Below, piece after piece: positions 1 through 8,847 of a DNA stretch of 64,000 nucleotides. Position 1 is the first letter of the stretch, and every line of letters starts with the position of its first letter. Below the pieces are notes generated by a model. The model was not told the DNA's origin, made no database searches, and was given only the letters and a program-made list of their open reading frames with translations. The DNA comes from Arthrobacter sp. SPG23 (GTDB lineage: Bacteria > Actinomycetota > Actinomycetes > Actinomycetales > Micrococcaceae), in the NCBI RefSeq assembly GCF_000876655.1, contig NZ_JYCN01000004.1:62001-126000 (forward strand), read 5' to 3'. Both the position numbers and the translations under genes were made by a program.

Positions 1-1
1 G

Positions 2-1588
2 ATCATCCGCGCGCCGTCCCGCGGCACCCTGGTGGTCGACGGCGGTCCGGGTACGGGCAAAACCGTCGTTGCCCTGCACCGGTCCGCCTACCTCCTGTAT
101 GCCGACCCCCGCATCGGCCATCGGGGGAGTCACAGGCAGAGCAGTGTCCTGTTTATCGGTCCGCACCGGCCCTACCTGGCCTATGTCGCCGATGTCCTTC
201 CCAGCCTCGGCGAGGAGGGCGTGCAGACGTGCACCCTGCGGGACCTCGTCCCGGAGGGTGCCGCAGCGACATTCGAAGCCGACCCGAAGGCGGCCCTCCT
301 GAAGTCGTCGGCGGACATGGTGAAAGCGATCGAGCGTGCCGTCAGGTTCTATGAGGAGCCGCCCGCACAGGGGATGGAGGTCGGGACGCCGTGGGCCGAC
401 GTCTGGCTCAGTGCAGACGAATGGGCCGAGGCGTTCGAGTCGCCCGCCCCGGGTACGCCGCACAACGAGGCACGCGACGAAGTCTGGGAGGAGTTGCTCA
501 GAATCCTCGTCGGCAAGCACGACGACGATGACGTGCCGGAGGACGTGCTCCGCAGGGTTCTGGCGCAGAACGCGGAGTTGGCCGGCACGTTCAGCAGGGC
601 GTGGCCGCTGCTCCAGTACACGGACGTTGTGGGCGATCTTTGGACCGTGCCCGCCTACCTGCGCATGTGCGCACCCTGGCTGAGCCCGGACGACGCTGGG
701 ATGTTGCGGCGCCCGGACCCCACGGCCTGGACTGTGTCCGACGTGCCGCTCCTGGACGCAGCCCGGCAACGGCTTGGCGACCCCGGGGCGTCCCGGCGCA
801 AACGCCGGCAGGACGCCGCCCTGGCAGCAGAACGGGAGCTCATGGACCGGGTGGTGGACGACCTGATCGCGGCGGACGATTCCGAACTGCTGGTGATGTC
901 GATGCTGCGCGGGCAGGACATGCAGGACAAGCTGGCCGATGAGGACACGCTGCCAGGCGCCGACCCTGACCTGCTCGCCGGACCGTTCGCCCACATTGTG
1001 GTCGACGAAGCGCAGGAGCTGACCGATGCCGAGTGGCAGATGCTGCTGCTCCGCTGCCCGTCCCGGAGTTTCACGGTCGTCGGGGACCGCGCCCAGGCCA
1101 GGCACGGCTTCACGGAATCCTGGCAGGAACGGCTCCGCCGGGTTGGAATGGCGGACGTGAACGTGGCGACCCTCAGCATCAACTACCGAACCCCGGCGGA
1201 GGTCATGGCGGAAGCCGAGCCGGTCATCCGCGCCGTGATCCCGGACGCCAACGTGCCCACCTCCATCCGCAGCGGAGGCATCCCGGTGGTCCACGGGTCC
1301 GCGTCGGAGCGGGACTCGATCCTCGACAGCTGGCTCGCCGCGCACGCCGATGGGACTGCCTGCGTCATCGGCCCGAGCGGCGCCGCCAGTTCGTTCCGGG
1401 CGAGCGCACGCGTCCGGCCGCTGACCCCGGAGCTGTCGAAAGGACTCGAGTTCGACCTGGTGGTCCTTATCGACCCGGAGGCGTTCGGCACCGGCATCGA
1501 AGGAACCGTGGACCGCTATGTTGCGATGACCCGCGCGACCCGGCAACTCGTCATCCTCACAACCCCGGACGTCGGCCCGGGATCCTGA
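2..1588 (+). CDS. helR: HelR/HelD-type RNA polymerase recycling motor ATPase, 5'-truncated by window edge
   Basis: The reading frame is already open at base 2, so the true start and roughly the first 200 residues lie outside the window; 528 residues remain. Superfamily 1 helicase motifs are visible in order: Walker A GGPGTGKT, motif II HIVVDEAQE, motif III-like VVGDRAQARHGF, INYRTPAEV, motif V SKGLEFDLVVL and motif VI YVAMTRATRQLVIL. HelD/HelR proteins bind RNA polymerase, remove it from stalled complexes and, in Streptomyces and Mycobacterium, lower rifampicin sensitivity; that role is family knowledge. The motif set and the short APSRGTLVVDGGPGTGKT entry favour HelR over UvrD/PcrA DNA helicases. 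No regulatory region is visible. Confidence 0.85.
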   Translation: MIRAPSRGTLVVDGGPGTGKTVVALHRSAYLLYADPRIGHRGSHRQSSVLFIGPHRPYLAYVADVLPSLGEEGVQTCTLRDLVPEGAAATFEADPKAALLKSSADMVKAIERAVRFYEEPPAQGMEVGTPWADVWLSADEWAEAFESPAPGTPHNEARDEVWEELLRILVGKHDDDDVPEDVLRRVLAQNAELAGTFSRAWPLLQYTDVVGDLWTVPAYLRMCAPWLSPDDAGMLRRPDPTAWTVSDVPLLDAARQRLGDPGASRRKRRQDAALAAERELMDRVVDDLIAADDSELLVMSMLRGQDMQDKLADEDTLPGADPDLLAGPFAHIVVDEAQELTDAEWQMLLLRCPSRSFTVVGDRAQARHGFTESWQERLRRVGMADVNVATLSINYRTPAEVMAEAEPVIRAVIPDANVPTSIRSGGIPVVHGSASERDSILDSWLAAHADGTACVIGPSGAASSFRASARVRPLTPELSKGLEFDLVVLIDPEAFGTGIEGTVDRYVAMTRATRQLVILTTPDVGPGS

Positions 1589-1705
1589 TTGCACCCGCCC
1601 GATGGTGCCGTGGACTGTCACGCGCCCGCAGAAATGCGGCCCTTGTCCTCGGCCGCTCCATGCCCCATTCTTGGCCTAAACGGGGAGTGGCGGAAGGGGA
1701 ATGGA

Positions 1706-2287
1706 ATGTCCGGTGTGGATTTGGAAGGCGTCCGGCGGCCGGCGGTGACGGCCCTCGTTTCGGCTGGCATCTGGCTGGTCGGTGTCAGCCCGGTGCCGGG
1801 AGTTTATCTCGAGCCCGACCCCGTTCGCCGGCTCGAGATGCTCCGCCGGGGGAAGCGCTCATGGGCTGTCGGACAGCACATCGCCGCGGCAGGCACCGCC
1901 GCTGTGCCTGCCGCTTTCGCGCGAGTGGCCCTTGCCCTGCCCCCGGGAAGGACGAGGGTCTTTGCGGCCACCGCCGCTGTGGCGCTCGCCGCCGGGGCAC
2001 CGTTGTTCGTGTCCCAGCTTGCCTTGCGCGCATCGGATCCTGAGCGCTTCGCGTCGGGAGGTCTTCCCGCGTGGCCCTTCCTCGCCTATTCGTGGCTGCA
2101 CGTGCTCGCCCTGGGGTCACTTTCCGGCGCCCTGGCTTCCCTGCCCCACAGGGGGAAGGAAGCCGCGGCCGTAGGCATCGCCGCAGTCGGCTCCGGCGCC
2201 GTCCTGGCCAGGACCGGTGACATCCCGCCCTTTGTGTTCTACGTTTCCGAACAGCTCGCTGCCGGCAGCCTTCTGCGCCGTGTTTGA
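1706..2287 (+). CDS. Small multi-pass membrane protein of unknown function
   Basis: A 193-residue protein with about five hydrophobic segments (around VTALVSAGIWLVGV, IAAAGTAAVPAAFARVALAL, VFAATAAVALAAGAPLFV, LAYSWLHVLALGSLSGAL and AVGIAAVGSGAVLA). The frame is open from just after helR, but the ATG chosen follows a GGAAGGGGA ribosome binding site, and the upstream residues look non-coding. It lies about 117 bases behind helR and may share its transcript. The layout suggests an integral membrane protein; no catalytic motif was recognised and no function is proposed. Confidence 0.6.
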   Translation: MSGVDLEGVRRPAVTALVSAGIWLVGVSPVPGVYLEPDPVRRLEMLRRGKRSWAVGQHIAAAGTAAVPAAFARVALALPPGRTRVFAATAAVALAAGAPLFVSQLALRASDPERFASGGLPAWPFLAYSWLHVLALGSLSGALASLPHRGKEAAAVGIAAVGSGAVLARTGDIPPFVFYVSEQLAAGSLLRRV

Positions 2288-2294
2288 CCTCTCC

Positions 2295-2316
2295 TTCCCG
2301 GGCCCCGTTCCGGGAA
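2295..2316. terminator. Short hairpin between convergent genes
   Basis: A 7-bp stem TTCCCGG / CCGGGAA with an 8-base GC-rich loop fills the 31-base gap between the membrane-protein gene and the convergent DHFR-fold gene. It could terminate both; there is no long T tract. Confidence 0.45.
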
Positions 2317-2318
2317 AG

Positions 2319-2942
2319 TTAACTCTGGTGGTCGCCGGCCGACATATCGCCGACGCCGGGTGTGCCGTCGGCGAGGGCGTAGCGCTGCATCACCGCGCCC
2401 TTCGGTGAGGCCACGACCGGCTCGATGAGTCTGAGATTCGTCGGAACCACCCCGTCGGCGAAGACCTTCTTTCCGCTGCCGAGGAGGATCGGATACACCC
2501 AGAGGGTGAGCCGATCGAAGAGCCGCTCGGCGAACAGGGTCTGCACGAAGTCGAGACTGCCGATGACGTGGATGTTCGCGTGCCGGTCGCGCAGTTCGCG
2601 CACCGCGGCGGCGACATCAGGGCCGAGCAGCGTGGAATCGGCCCACTCGAGAGTCGGCGTCTGGCGTGAGGCAACGTATTTCGGGAGGCTGTTGAACAGC
2701 CGTGCGATGCCGCCGTCCGCGTGCGGCCAGTACCCGGCGAAAATGTCGTAGGTGCGGCGTCCAAGCAGCAGCGCGTCCATCCCCGCCATCCCGGAGGTGA
2801 CCTGTTCGCCGACGACTTCGTCAATGAGAGGCGCCTGCCAGCCGCCAAACGCGAAACCGTCGGCAGGGTCCTCGTCCGGACCGCCGGGCGCCTGCGCGAC
2901 GCCGTCGAGCGTGGTGAACAGGTCGATATGGATGAGCCCCAT
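2319..2942 (-). CDS. Dihydrofolate reductase / RibD C-terminal fold protein
   Basis: The 207-residue protein begins MGLIHIDLFTTLDGVAQAPG and contains LLLGRRTYDIFAGYWP and HVIGSLDFVQTLF, the usual landmarks of the RibD_C/DHFR-like family of NADPH-binding reductases common in actinobacteria. Their substrates are mostly unknown. The start follows an AAAAGGAG site with good spacing; a longer frame upstream lacks coding character. A second family member, with different sequence, lies about 5 kb downstream on the other strand. It is not the folate-pathway folA. Confidence 0.8.
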   Translation of the reverse strand: MGLIHIDLFTTLDGVAQAPGGPDEDPADGFAFGGWQAPLIDEVVGEQVTSGMAGMDALLLGRRTYDIFAGYWPHADGGIARLFNSLPKYVASRQTPTLEWADSTLLGPDVAAAVRELRDRHANIHVIGSLDFVQTLFAERLFDRLTLWVYPILLGSGKKVFADGVVPTNLRLIEPVVASPKGAVMQRYALADGTPGVGDMSAGDHQS

Positions 2943-3085
2943 GCCGTGCTCCTTTTCTGTTGCCCGTCGTCGCCCCGGCGGCGGGATCACTTCGAGGTTG
3001 CCACACGATCCGTAAGGAAACAACGGGTATCACGGGCGCGGCACGAGGACGGAACGACGGTCCTCAGCATGGTTGTGGCAGGTCC

Positions 3086-3550
3086 TCAGTACTTGCCTTT
3101 GATCACAAAGAAGGAGCCGCGGATTACGCCTGCCAGTTTTGATTTCTGTCGGGCGAACTTGAAACGTGATGCCAGTTCCTCTGGAATCTCCATGCCTTCA
3201 GCCAGTTTGAATCCGACCGCCCGCTTCCCGCCGTCGTCGATGCTGTACATGACGTTGATGGAAAGCCCCGACTCGTAGAACACATAAGCCATCTGCAAAC
3301 CGTCCACTTCGAAGGCGGTCGCTTCGAGCGGGCGGGAGCCGATGACGATGTCACGTTCTTCCTTGAGGATGCGGCTTACCCGCTCTACCACTTCCGGGAC
3401 CTCGTTGGCGGGGCTCACGGTGAAAACGTGGTCGTACTTGTTCCGGTAGTAGCGCCCCTCATTGGCGCGCAACCCGGCCAGCGCCTCGGCGACGGGAGAC
3501 GATTCCAGGCCGACTGTGGAAACGTCCTTGAAGTCAACGATGTACGGCAT
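3086..3550 (-). CDS. Conserved-looking hypothetical protein, cytoplasmic
   Basis: A 154-residue soluble protein beginning MPYIVDFKDV with an AGGAGG site four bases before the ATG. Composition is mixed alpha/beta with no signal peptide, membrane segment or cysteine. The C-terminal half is basic (FKFARQKSKLAGVIRGSFF). I do not recognise the family. It is flanked by a reductase gene transcribed the same way and by the polymerase gene transcribed divergently, about 110 bases away. Codon bias matches the neighbours, so it is probably a real gene. Confidence 0.65.
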   Translation of the reverse strand: MPYIVDFKDVSTVGLESSPVAEALAGLRANEGRYYRNKYDHVFTVSPANEVPEVVERVSRILKEERDIVIGSRPLEATAFEVDGLQMAYVFYESGLSINVMYSIDDGGKRAVGFKLAEGMEIPEELASRFKFARQKSKLAGVIRGSFFVIKGKY

Positions 3551-3663
3551 GCGCCCTCCTGGTCAGATGTGTTGGGACCAACGATAACGTGCGGAAGCGG
3601 GAGTCCCACCAGGCTTAGTGGAGAGCCGGTGCTTGCCGGGGGTGTTTAGGGCAGACTGGTGAC

Positions 3664-4737
3664 GTGAGCGGAATCCGGTGGGTGCTGCACGTCGATCTCG
3701 ACCAGTTCATCGCGGCGGTCGAAGTGCTGCGGCGGCCGGAGCTTGCGGGCAAGCCAATCATTGTCGGCGGTCGGGGCGACCCCGCGGAACGTGCTGTGGT
3801 GTCGACCGCATCCTACGAAGCCAGGGCGTTCGGAGTGGGTTCCGGAATGCCCTTACGCATCGCGGCCCGGAAAGTGCCCGACGCCGTGATCCTGCCCGTC
3901 GATCAGGAGGCTTACCTCGCGGCGTCTGAAACGGTGATGGCTACCCTGCGCGCCCAGCCCGGCGCCACCGTGCAGGTGCTGGGCTGGGACGAAGCCTTTA
4001 TAGGCACTGAAACAGAGAATCCGGAAGCCTACGCCCGGCAGGTGCAGGCCGCCGTCCTGGATCGAACGCACCTGCATTGCAGCGTGGGCATCGGCGATAC
4101 CTTGGTCCGAGCGAAGGTCGCCACCGGTTTCGGCAAACCCGCCGGCGTCTTCCGTCTCACTGCCGGGAACTGGCTGGACGTCATGGGCAACCGGCCCACC
4201 AAGGACCTGTGGGGCGTCGGAGCCAAAGTGTCGGGCCGGCTGGCCAAACTCGGCATCAACACAGTCGCCGAGCTTGCCGCGACCGACCCCCAGGACCTGG
4301 TCCCGGAGTTCGGCCCCAGGATGGGTCCTTGGTACGCGGAGCTTGGACGCGGGGACGGCGCCAGCGTTGTGGATGATACCCCATGGGTTGCCCGCGGGCA
4401 TAGCCGGGAGACCACCTTCCAGCAGGACCTGACCGAGCCCGCCCAGGTGGACGACGCCGTCAGGGAGCTGACAGCCCGTGTCCTGGAGGATGTTGAGGCC
4501 GAAGGACGGCCCGTGGTTGGGCTGACCCTCAAGGTTCGGTACGCGCCGTTTTTCACCAAGACCCACGCGAGGAAGATTCCCGAAACATTCGACCGGAACG
4601 AAATCTTCGCGCGGGCGTTGGACCTCGCAGCCGCAATCGAAGAGGGACGCCCGATCCGGCTCCTGGGCCTGCGGGCCGAAATGGCCATGCCCGGTGATGC
4701 CCGACAGGGACATACGCCGACGCGCGGCGGTTGGTGA
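3664..4737 (+). CDS. dinB: DinB2-like Y-family DNA polymerase IV
   Basis: A 357-residue protein starting at GTG. Y-family catalytic residues are visible: the first Asp in WVLHVDLDQFIAAVE (D11) and the Asp-Glu pair in LGWDEAF. SYEARAFGVGSGMPL is the nucleotide-binding segment, LWGVGAKVSGRLAKLGI a helix-hairpin-helix, and the C-terminal part carries the little-finger domain. The WDEAF motif and DLDQF start resemble mycobacterial DinB2 more than canonical DinB (S-x-DEA, DMDAFF). The residue at the steric-gate position is Ile (I16) rather than Tyr/Phe, which is relevant to ribonucleotide discrimination. No beta-clamp-binding tail was recognised at the C terminus. Translesion synthesis is inferred from the family. 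Confidence 0.88.
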   Translation: MSGIRWVLHVDLDQFIAAVEVLRRPELAGKPIIVGGRGDPAERAVVSTASYEARAFGVGSGMPLRIAARKVPDAVILPVDQEAYLAASETVMATLRAQPGATVQVLGWDEAFIGTETENPEAYARQVQAAVLDRTHLHCSVGIGDTLVRAKVATGFGKPAGVFRLTAGNWLDVMGNRPTKDLWGVGAKVSGRLAKLGINTVAELAATDPQDLVPEFGPRMGPWYAELGRGDGASVVDDTPWVARGHSRETTFQQDLTEPAQVDDAVRELTARVLEDVEAEGRPVVGLTLKVRYAPFFTKTHARKIPETFDRNEIFARALDLAAAIEEGRPIRLLGLRAEMAMPGDARQGHTPTRGGW

Positions 4738-4891
4738 CGGCGTCGCTCCTTACTGGCACGGATGAACTGCTTCGCGGTAGCAACGGTCATTTTTCTTCGC
4801 AACGGTATTGGCGGACATCGCCTTGGCTCAGCCGGCGTACCGACGAGCGGAGCGCAGGGGCCAGCCACCGCTCGTTCAGGTTTCGTGGGCG

Positions 4892-5614
4892 TCAGCGCCA
4901 GAACTCGGTGAGTTGCTCGGCAAGGTCTCTGCCTTGGTCGTAGCCAGCTCGCGCAGCGGGCGGACGCAGCGACAGATCCATTGCATTGGCGCCGAACATG
5001 TGCTCCGAGTTGCTGTCCGGAAAGACCGTTGCGACTCTGCTGCCGCTTGCGCGCAGTTCGTCGACCTGCGCTGCAAGGTGCATGCCCCACCGCGAGGCGA
5101 CGGTATAGCGCCACCGCGTTTGTCCCGAGACGTCCGGTGCCGGGTTCAGGTCGAGTGCCGCCGCACCTATTCTGCGGCGCATATCGGCCGCATCCTCAGC
5201 GGCGGCGATGATTCGGCTCGTTCTCTCCATATGGTTCGCCGCTGGTCCAGTGGGAACGCGCCCACCGCCGGATCCCGCCGGAGCAGTCCGTTGCTGGGGT
5301 GCGGCGGAAAGGATGTCGGCAAGCAGCTGGGCCGGGCTCGCGCCGGTTATCTGGGCCGCGGCCGTAGATCCGGCCGACGTCCCGATGATCAGATCGGCCT
5401 TGGTCACATCCAGCCCGGCACCAGACAGACCGGCAATGACGCCGATCAGCCACGCGTTGCCTGTCGATCCGCCACCCCCGAGGACCAACGCCCGCCCGCC
5501 CGCGGCCCGTACCTGCTCGGTGGTGTTGACCTGCGGCTGATCCTGGTCGGACCGCGGCAGGTTGGAGGCCGTCGTCGAGGTTAAATGCAGAGTTGGAAAT
5601 GGTGTTTTGCGCAT
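4892..5614 (-). pseudogene. Patatin-like phospholipase with internal in-frame deletion
   Basis: The 240-residue frame keeps the patatin N-terminal half: glycine-rich oxyanion loop LVLGGGGSTGNAWLIG and nucleophile elbow GTSAGS. It also keeps the family's C-terminal tail (QVDELRASGSRVATVFPD ... APAARAGYDQG). About 90-110 residues that normally lie between them, with the catalytic Asp in a DGG/DGA motif, are missing: the sequence passes directly from RRRIGAAALDLNP to WRYTVASRWGMHLAAQ. The frame is preserved, so a protein could be made, but the Ser-Asp dyad is incomplete. The start is the ATG after GAAAGGCGAC; upstream extension is possible. Probably non-functional as a lipase. Confidence 0.65.
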
Positions 5615-5682
5615 GGGAGTCGCCTTTCGCGAATTGCATGTGGGGCGCTCCCGGTGACGACTACTGCCGAATGCGAGTGCAG

Positions 5683-6021
5683 CTAGCTCGCCGGGTCGTA
5701 CATGAACTCGCGGAGCTCCTGCGAGCAACGGCAGGCCACCGAGATCTTCCTCGCCCACTCGACCGCGTCTTCGCGCGTCGGCAGCTCCAGCACGGTGAAC
5801 CCGCCCCTGAGTTCGGAGCCCGGATAAATCTCGTTGCTCACCGACCCGTCGGCGGTGACCAGTACGGGATCGACTTCCTCATCGATTCCACCGCCGAATA
5901 CGTAGACGCCGGCGGCCTTCGCCTCCTCGATCACGGCGTGGGCTTCGGCGGAGACGATAGGGAAATCCTCGTCCGTGAGCACCATGGCTTCGCTCGGGAA
6001 GGAGATAAGGAATTTGGTCAT
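5683..6021 (-). CDS. YCII-related domain protein
   Basis: A 112-residue protein beginning MTKFLISFPSEAMVL. It has the small ferredoxin-like fold pattern of the YCII/DGPF family, with GGFTVLELPTREDAVEWARK near the C terminus. Such proteins are often encoded beside sigma factors or other small enzymes and are of uncertain function. The ATG was chosen because the family starts there; the open frame upstream for another 78 codons is not family-like. About 260 bases separate it from the divergent VOC gene. Confidence 0.75.
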   Translation of the reverse strand: MTKFLISFPSEAMVLTDEDFPIVSAEAHAVIEEAKAAGVYVFGGGIDEEVDPVLVTADGSVSNEIYPGSELRGGFTVLELPTREDAVEWARKISVACRCSQELREFMYDPAS

Positions 6022-6284
6022 GCCTTGATGGTGCCTCGCGGGCGGCCCGGACAGCAAGGGGTGTGGAGTTGAAGGCAACCACTCGGCCCCGCTGGGAGTA
6101 TTCCGGAACGGGCCACCATTGCTGTGGCTGCGGCAATAAAGACCGTTTCGCGTCCATAAAGCCCTGGCCGCCCGTCGTCGTACACAGGCTCCTGCCACGC
6201 GCAGCAGGAGTCTTCCTCGCGTCGCGAATCCGCCGTAAACTCCGTCTTGGGCCATTCTGAAACGAGAATGTGGAGGTGTTGCTC

Positions 6285-6725
6285 ATGACACGAGTCATGC
6301 GGTTCGACCACGTTGGCGTCACCGTTCAGGATCTCGACCTGGTGACGGCATTCTTCGTGGGACTCGGGCTCGAGGTCGAGGGCCGGACGTTTGTGGAGGG
6401 CGAGTTCATCGACACGGTGATAGCAATCCCGGACTCCCGCACAGAGATCGTCATGTTGCGAACGCCTGACGGCGGCACAGGCGTGGAGCTTTCCAGCTTT
6501 ATCCGGCCAGATCCCGCTCCCGGGTCGCCTGCCGCGATGGCAAACGAACTCGGACTGCGCAGTTTGTCCTTCGAAGTTGACGATCTTCAGTCTCACATCG
6601 ATCGGCTGGCCGCGGAGGGGTACGGGCTGGTCGGCGGCATCGGCCGGTATGAGGATGCCTGGCGTATGGCCTACGTGCGCGGTCCGGAGGGAATTATCGT
6701 GGCGTTGGCTGAACGGATTAGCTGA
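6285..6725 (+). CDS. VOC (glyoxalase/dioxygenase) superfamily protein
   Basis: A 146-residue protein starting MTRVMRFDHVGVTVQDLDLV with a GGAGGTG ribosome binding site six bases upstream. The beta-alpha-beta-beta-beta repeats of the VOC superfamily are visible. Candidate metal ligands are the His of DHVGV, a Glu of TGVELSSF and the Glu in GPEGIIVALAE. Substrate cannot be told from sequence. The gene stands alone between divergent and convergent neighbours. Confidence 0.8.
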   Translation: MTRVMRFDHVGVTVQDLDLVTAFFVGLGLEVEGRTFVEGEFIDTVIAIPDSRTEIVMLRTPDGGTGVELSSFIRPDPAPGSPAAMANELGLRSLSFEVDDLQSHIDRLAAEGYGLVGGIGRYEDAWRMAYVRGPEGIIVALAERIS

Positions 6726-6759
6726 CCCAAGTATCGGCCCGACAAGCGCGGTGCGGACG

Positions 6760-6795
6760 TAACGTTGACCGGGGCGGAATTTTGGCTTTCCGACG
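6760..6795. repeat. Degenerate copy of the dispersed intergenic repeat
   Basis: The segment reads GTAACGTTGACCGGGGCGGA then ATTTTGGCTTTCC, which resembles the better copies further right (CTGACCGGGCCGAAAATCGGC) with several changes. Confidence 0.3.
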
Positions 6796-6810
6796 AGTGC
6801 ACGGTTGTCT

Positions 6811-6966
6811 CTATCCCTGCCACGGTTCGGTGACGATCGGCAGGAGGCTCAGGACCAGCATCACAGGCGTATAAACCATCATGAAGCGGCCGAGACGACG
6901 GAATCTACGCTGCACTTCAGGGCTTGCGGGTGCAGGCTGGAATGCCGAACGCTTCTTTGGCTCCAT
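6811..6966 (-). CDS. Short membrane protein, possible truncated paralogue
   Basis: A 51-residue frame, MEPKKRSAFQPAPASPEVQR and onward, with one hydrophobic helix followed by LLPIVTEPW and a stop. The stretch ASPE-RRR-LPI-EPW parallels the N-terminal half of the 104-residue membrane protein about 4.8 kb to the right (SASPELRRRLRRL ... FLPIESEPW), which continues with a second helix. This copy ends just after EPW, so it may be a truncated duplicate. A longer start 15 codons upstream is possible. Confidence 0.4.
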   Translation of the reverse strand: MEPKKRSAFQPAPASPEVQRRFRRLGRFMMVYTPVMLVLSLLPIVTEPWQG

Positions 6967-7060
6967 ATGAAGTGGCAAGAAATGAGCAGCCCATTGGAAA
7001 GCTACCGTCACAATGCTGTCGGGCTGTCGCCATTCCTGACCGGGTCAGGATCCCGTCGAC

Positions 7061-7501
7061 CTAGGCCCGCTCTGCCAGCCGTTTGATCCTGACGATCGCC
7101 TCCGACCACATGCCGCGCATGTCGTCGGCCCACTCGTCGGGCACCTCAAGCTCGACGACGAGAGTCGTCACCCCGTCCGTCTCGCTGAACGAGTAGCTCT
7201 CGCGCAGCCCGACGGCGGGCCCTTCGCGGTTCTCGACGTCGTTCTCGATATCGCCGAGATAGCGGATCGACACGAACTCGTGGGGCCGGTTCTCGACGAT
7301 GGTGCCGAAGAGACCGCTCGCCGTGCCGTCGTCGTTCGGGCCGAGGAAGCGGATCTCGTCGCCCTCGTTCCAGCCGCCCTCGTAGGTCGATCCCTCGTGG
7401 AAGGCGCCCGTCCATTCGCGGTAGGTGTCGAGGTCGAGCATAACGTTCCAGACGTGCTGCGCGGGGGCGTCGACATCGATGCGGAACCGAAGATTCTCCA
7501 T
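7061..7501 (-). CDS. SRPBCC (START/Bet v1-like) domain protein
   Basis: The 146-residue protein begins MENLRFRIDVDAPAQHVWNV, the opening strand and helix of the SRPBCC hydrophobic-ligand-binding fold. LDTYREWTGAF follows, and a long C-terminal helix GMWSEAIVRIKRLAERA closes the cavity. It resembles polyketide-cyclase/AHSA1-type proteins; ligand unknown. The start matches the family, and the frame upstream is arginine-rich and unlike coding sequence. Confidence 0.8.
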   Translation of the reverse strand: MENLRFRIDVDAPAQHVWNVMLDLDTYREWTGAFHEGSTYEGGWNEGDEIRFLGPNDDGTASGLFGTIVENRPHEFVSIRYLGDIENDVENREGPAVGLRESYSFSETDGVTTLVVELEVPDEWADDMRGMWSEAIVRIKRLAERA

Positions 7502-7871
7502 GCGCGATTGTAGAACCGAGGCACCCTGGCGACGCAAGACCGCCTGCCTTTTTCTCCCTCGTGGTCTCGGCAATTAGATAGCGCTTGGACGTCCGCCATA
7601 GCGGGCGCAGCAGCAATAATGTCACTGGTCCTAACCGGCATCCTGAGGCGACAGAAGCGCAGCCCCCAATGGGAAGGCTGGGTAGTGTCGGTGCACTGGT
7701 TGGTGGGGTCGTGAGCCGAACCCTCAGGGGCACGGTCCGCTCGGAGATCCTTTCCGTACGGAGCATCTGCTTGGCGTGGTGGTCAAGTGGCCGTCGGTGT
7801 GGCCTGACCGATGACTTTTCCGCGCCGTGCTGGTCTGTACAACGAATACCGACTCACGGGAGACTGAGGCC
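7502..7871. other. Intergenic stretch with a partial repeat copy
   Basis: No convincing gene in about 370 bases. Around 7711-7740 the text GTGAGCCGAACCCTCAGGGG matches the left half of the dispersed repeat and then diverges. The final part should hold the promoter of the following reductase gene; no clear -35/-10 pair was seen. Confidence 0.4.
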
Positions 7872-8435
7872 ATGCGCAATCTGACCTTCGGTATGAACCT
7901 GAGCGTGGACGGTTACATCGCCGCGCCCGGCGACGACCTCGGCTGGAGCGTACCGAGCGACGAGCTGTTCCAATGGTGGTCAGACCGGGTGGGGATGACG
8001 GGCCTGGCGCTGTATGGGCGCAAACTGTGGGAGACGATGAGCTCCCACTGGCCGACCGCGGACCAGCAGCCTGGCGCCACACCGGCGCAGATCGAGTTCG
8101 CCCGCCGCTGGCGGGACATGCCGAAGGTGGTGTTCTCCTCGGTGACCAGCACGGTCGACTGGAATACCCGCCTGGTCACCGGCGACGCGGTCACCGAAAT
8201 CACCCGGCTCAAGGCTGACGACGGCGGCCCCATGGACATAGGCGGTGCCACACTCGCCGCGGCGGCCATGCGGGCCGGGCTGATCGACGAGTACGCGATC
8301 GTCACCCATCCGGTCCTGGTCGGCGGCGGCACGCCGTTCTTCACAGCCCTGGACAACTGGGTGAACCTGAGCCTGGTGGAAACCCGGACGTTTCCTGGCA
8401 GTGTTGTCCTTACCAGGTACGAGACCAGGCGCTGA
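7872..8435 (+). CDS. Dihydrofolate reductase family protein (RibD C-terminal fold)
   Basis: A 187-residue protein beginning MRNLTFGMNLSVDGYIAAPG, with GLALYGRKLWETMSSHWP, a long central region and MDIGGATLAAAAMRAGLIDEY, as in the actinobacterial DHFR-like reductases. NADPH binding is family knowledge; the substrate is unknown. It is the second such gene in the window, and differs enough from the first to be an independent family member rather than a recent duplicate. The start follows GGGAGACTGAGGCC. Confidence 0.82.
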   Translation: MRNLTFGMNLSVDGYIAAPGDDLGWSVPSDELFQWWSDRVGMTGLALYGRKLWETMSSHWPTADQQPGATPAQIEFARRWRDMPKVVFSSVTSTVDWNTRLVTGDAVTEITRLKADDGGPMDIGGATLAAAAMRAGLIDEYAIVTHPVLVGGGTPFFTALDNWVNLSLVETRTFPGSVVLTRYETRR

Positions 8436-8692
8436 GTGCCCGATGTCGAGTCAGCGCGCGCTTCAGGCCACCCAAGGACCTCGTGGCGCTGTGTTCGGAC
8501 GCGATCGTGACGTTCCTGCCGGATCCTGTTCTTCACCACGGACGATCCGTCCGGATAGGGTTCGGCTTCCAACTCTTCTAGTGCACGACAATTCCAAAAA
8601 GGACGTATATTCGGGCCCTTTTTCAGAGTCAGTGGGAGGAACGGGGCTCTCAGCGAAGTCGGGGAACTCGTCGCTGCTGAATGTCCTTTGGT

Positions 8693-8821
8693 CTACTTCT
8701 TTCGTCGAAAAAATCTCACGAGGAGAACAGTTCCTATAACAACGAGCGCAATAGCGGCGACGACGATTACTAAAGCTGGATTGATCAGGCTGGTCCCATA
8801 GCTGGGCGCAAGATTCTGCAT
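8693..8821 (-). CDS. 42-residue single-span membrane protein, NLAPSYG type
   Basis: This very short gene has an AAGGAG ribosome binding site five bases before ATG. It encodes MQNLAPSYGTSLINPALVIV and onward: a polar N-terminal tag, one strongly hydrophobic helix (about residues 16-35) and a basic end VRFFRRKK. The N-terminal tag closely parallels a 41-residue protein about 3 kb to the right (VKNFAPSYGG). The basic C terminus predicts an N-out/C-in topology. It lies just downstream of, and antisense to, nothing else; the neighbouring hydrolase is on the same strand upstream. No function known to me. Confidence 0.65.
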   Translation of the reverse strand: MQNLAPSYGTSLINPALVIVVAAIALVVIGTVLLVRFFRRKK

Positions 8822-8847
8822 TCAGACTCCTTCTTCCTGCGGACCCC

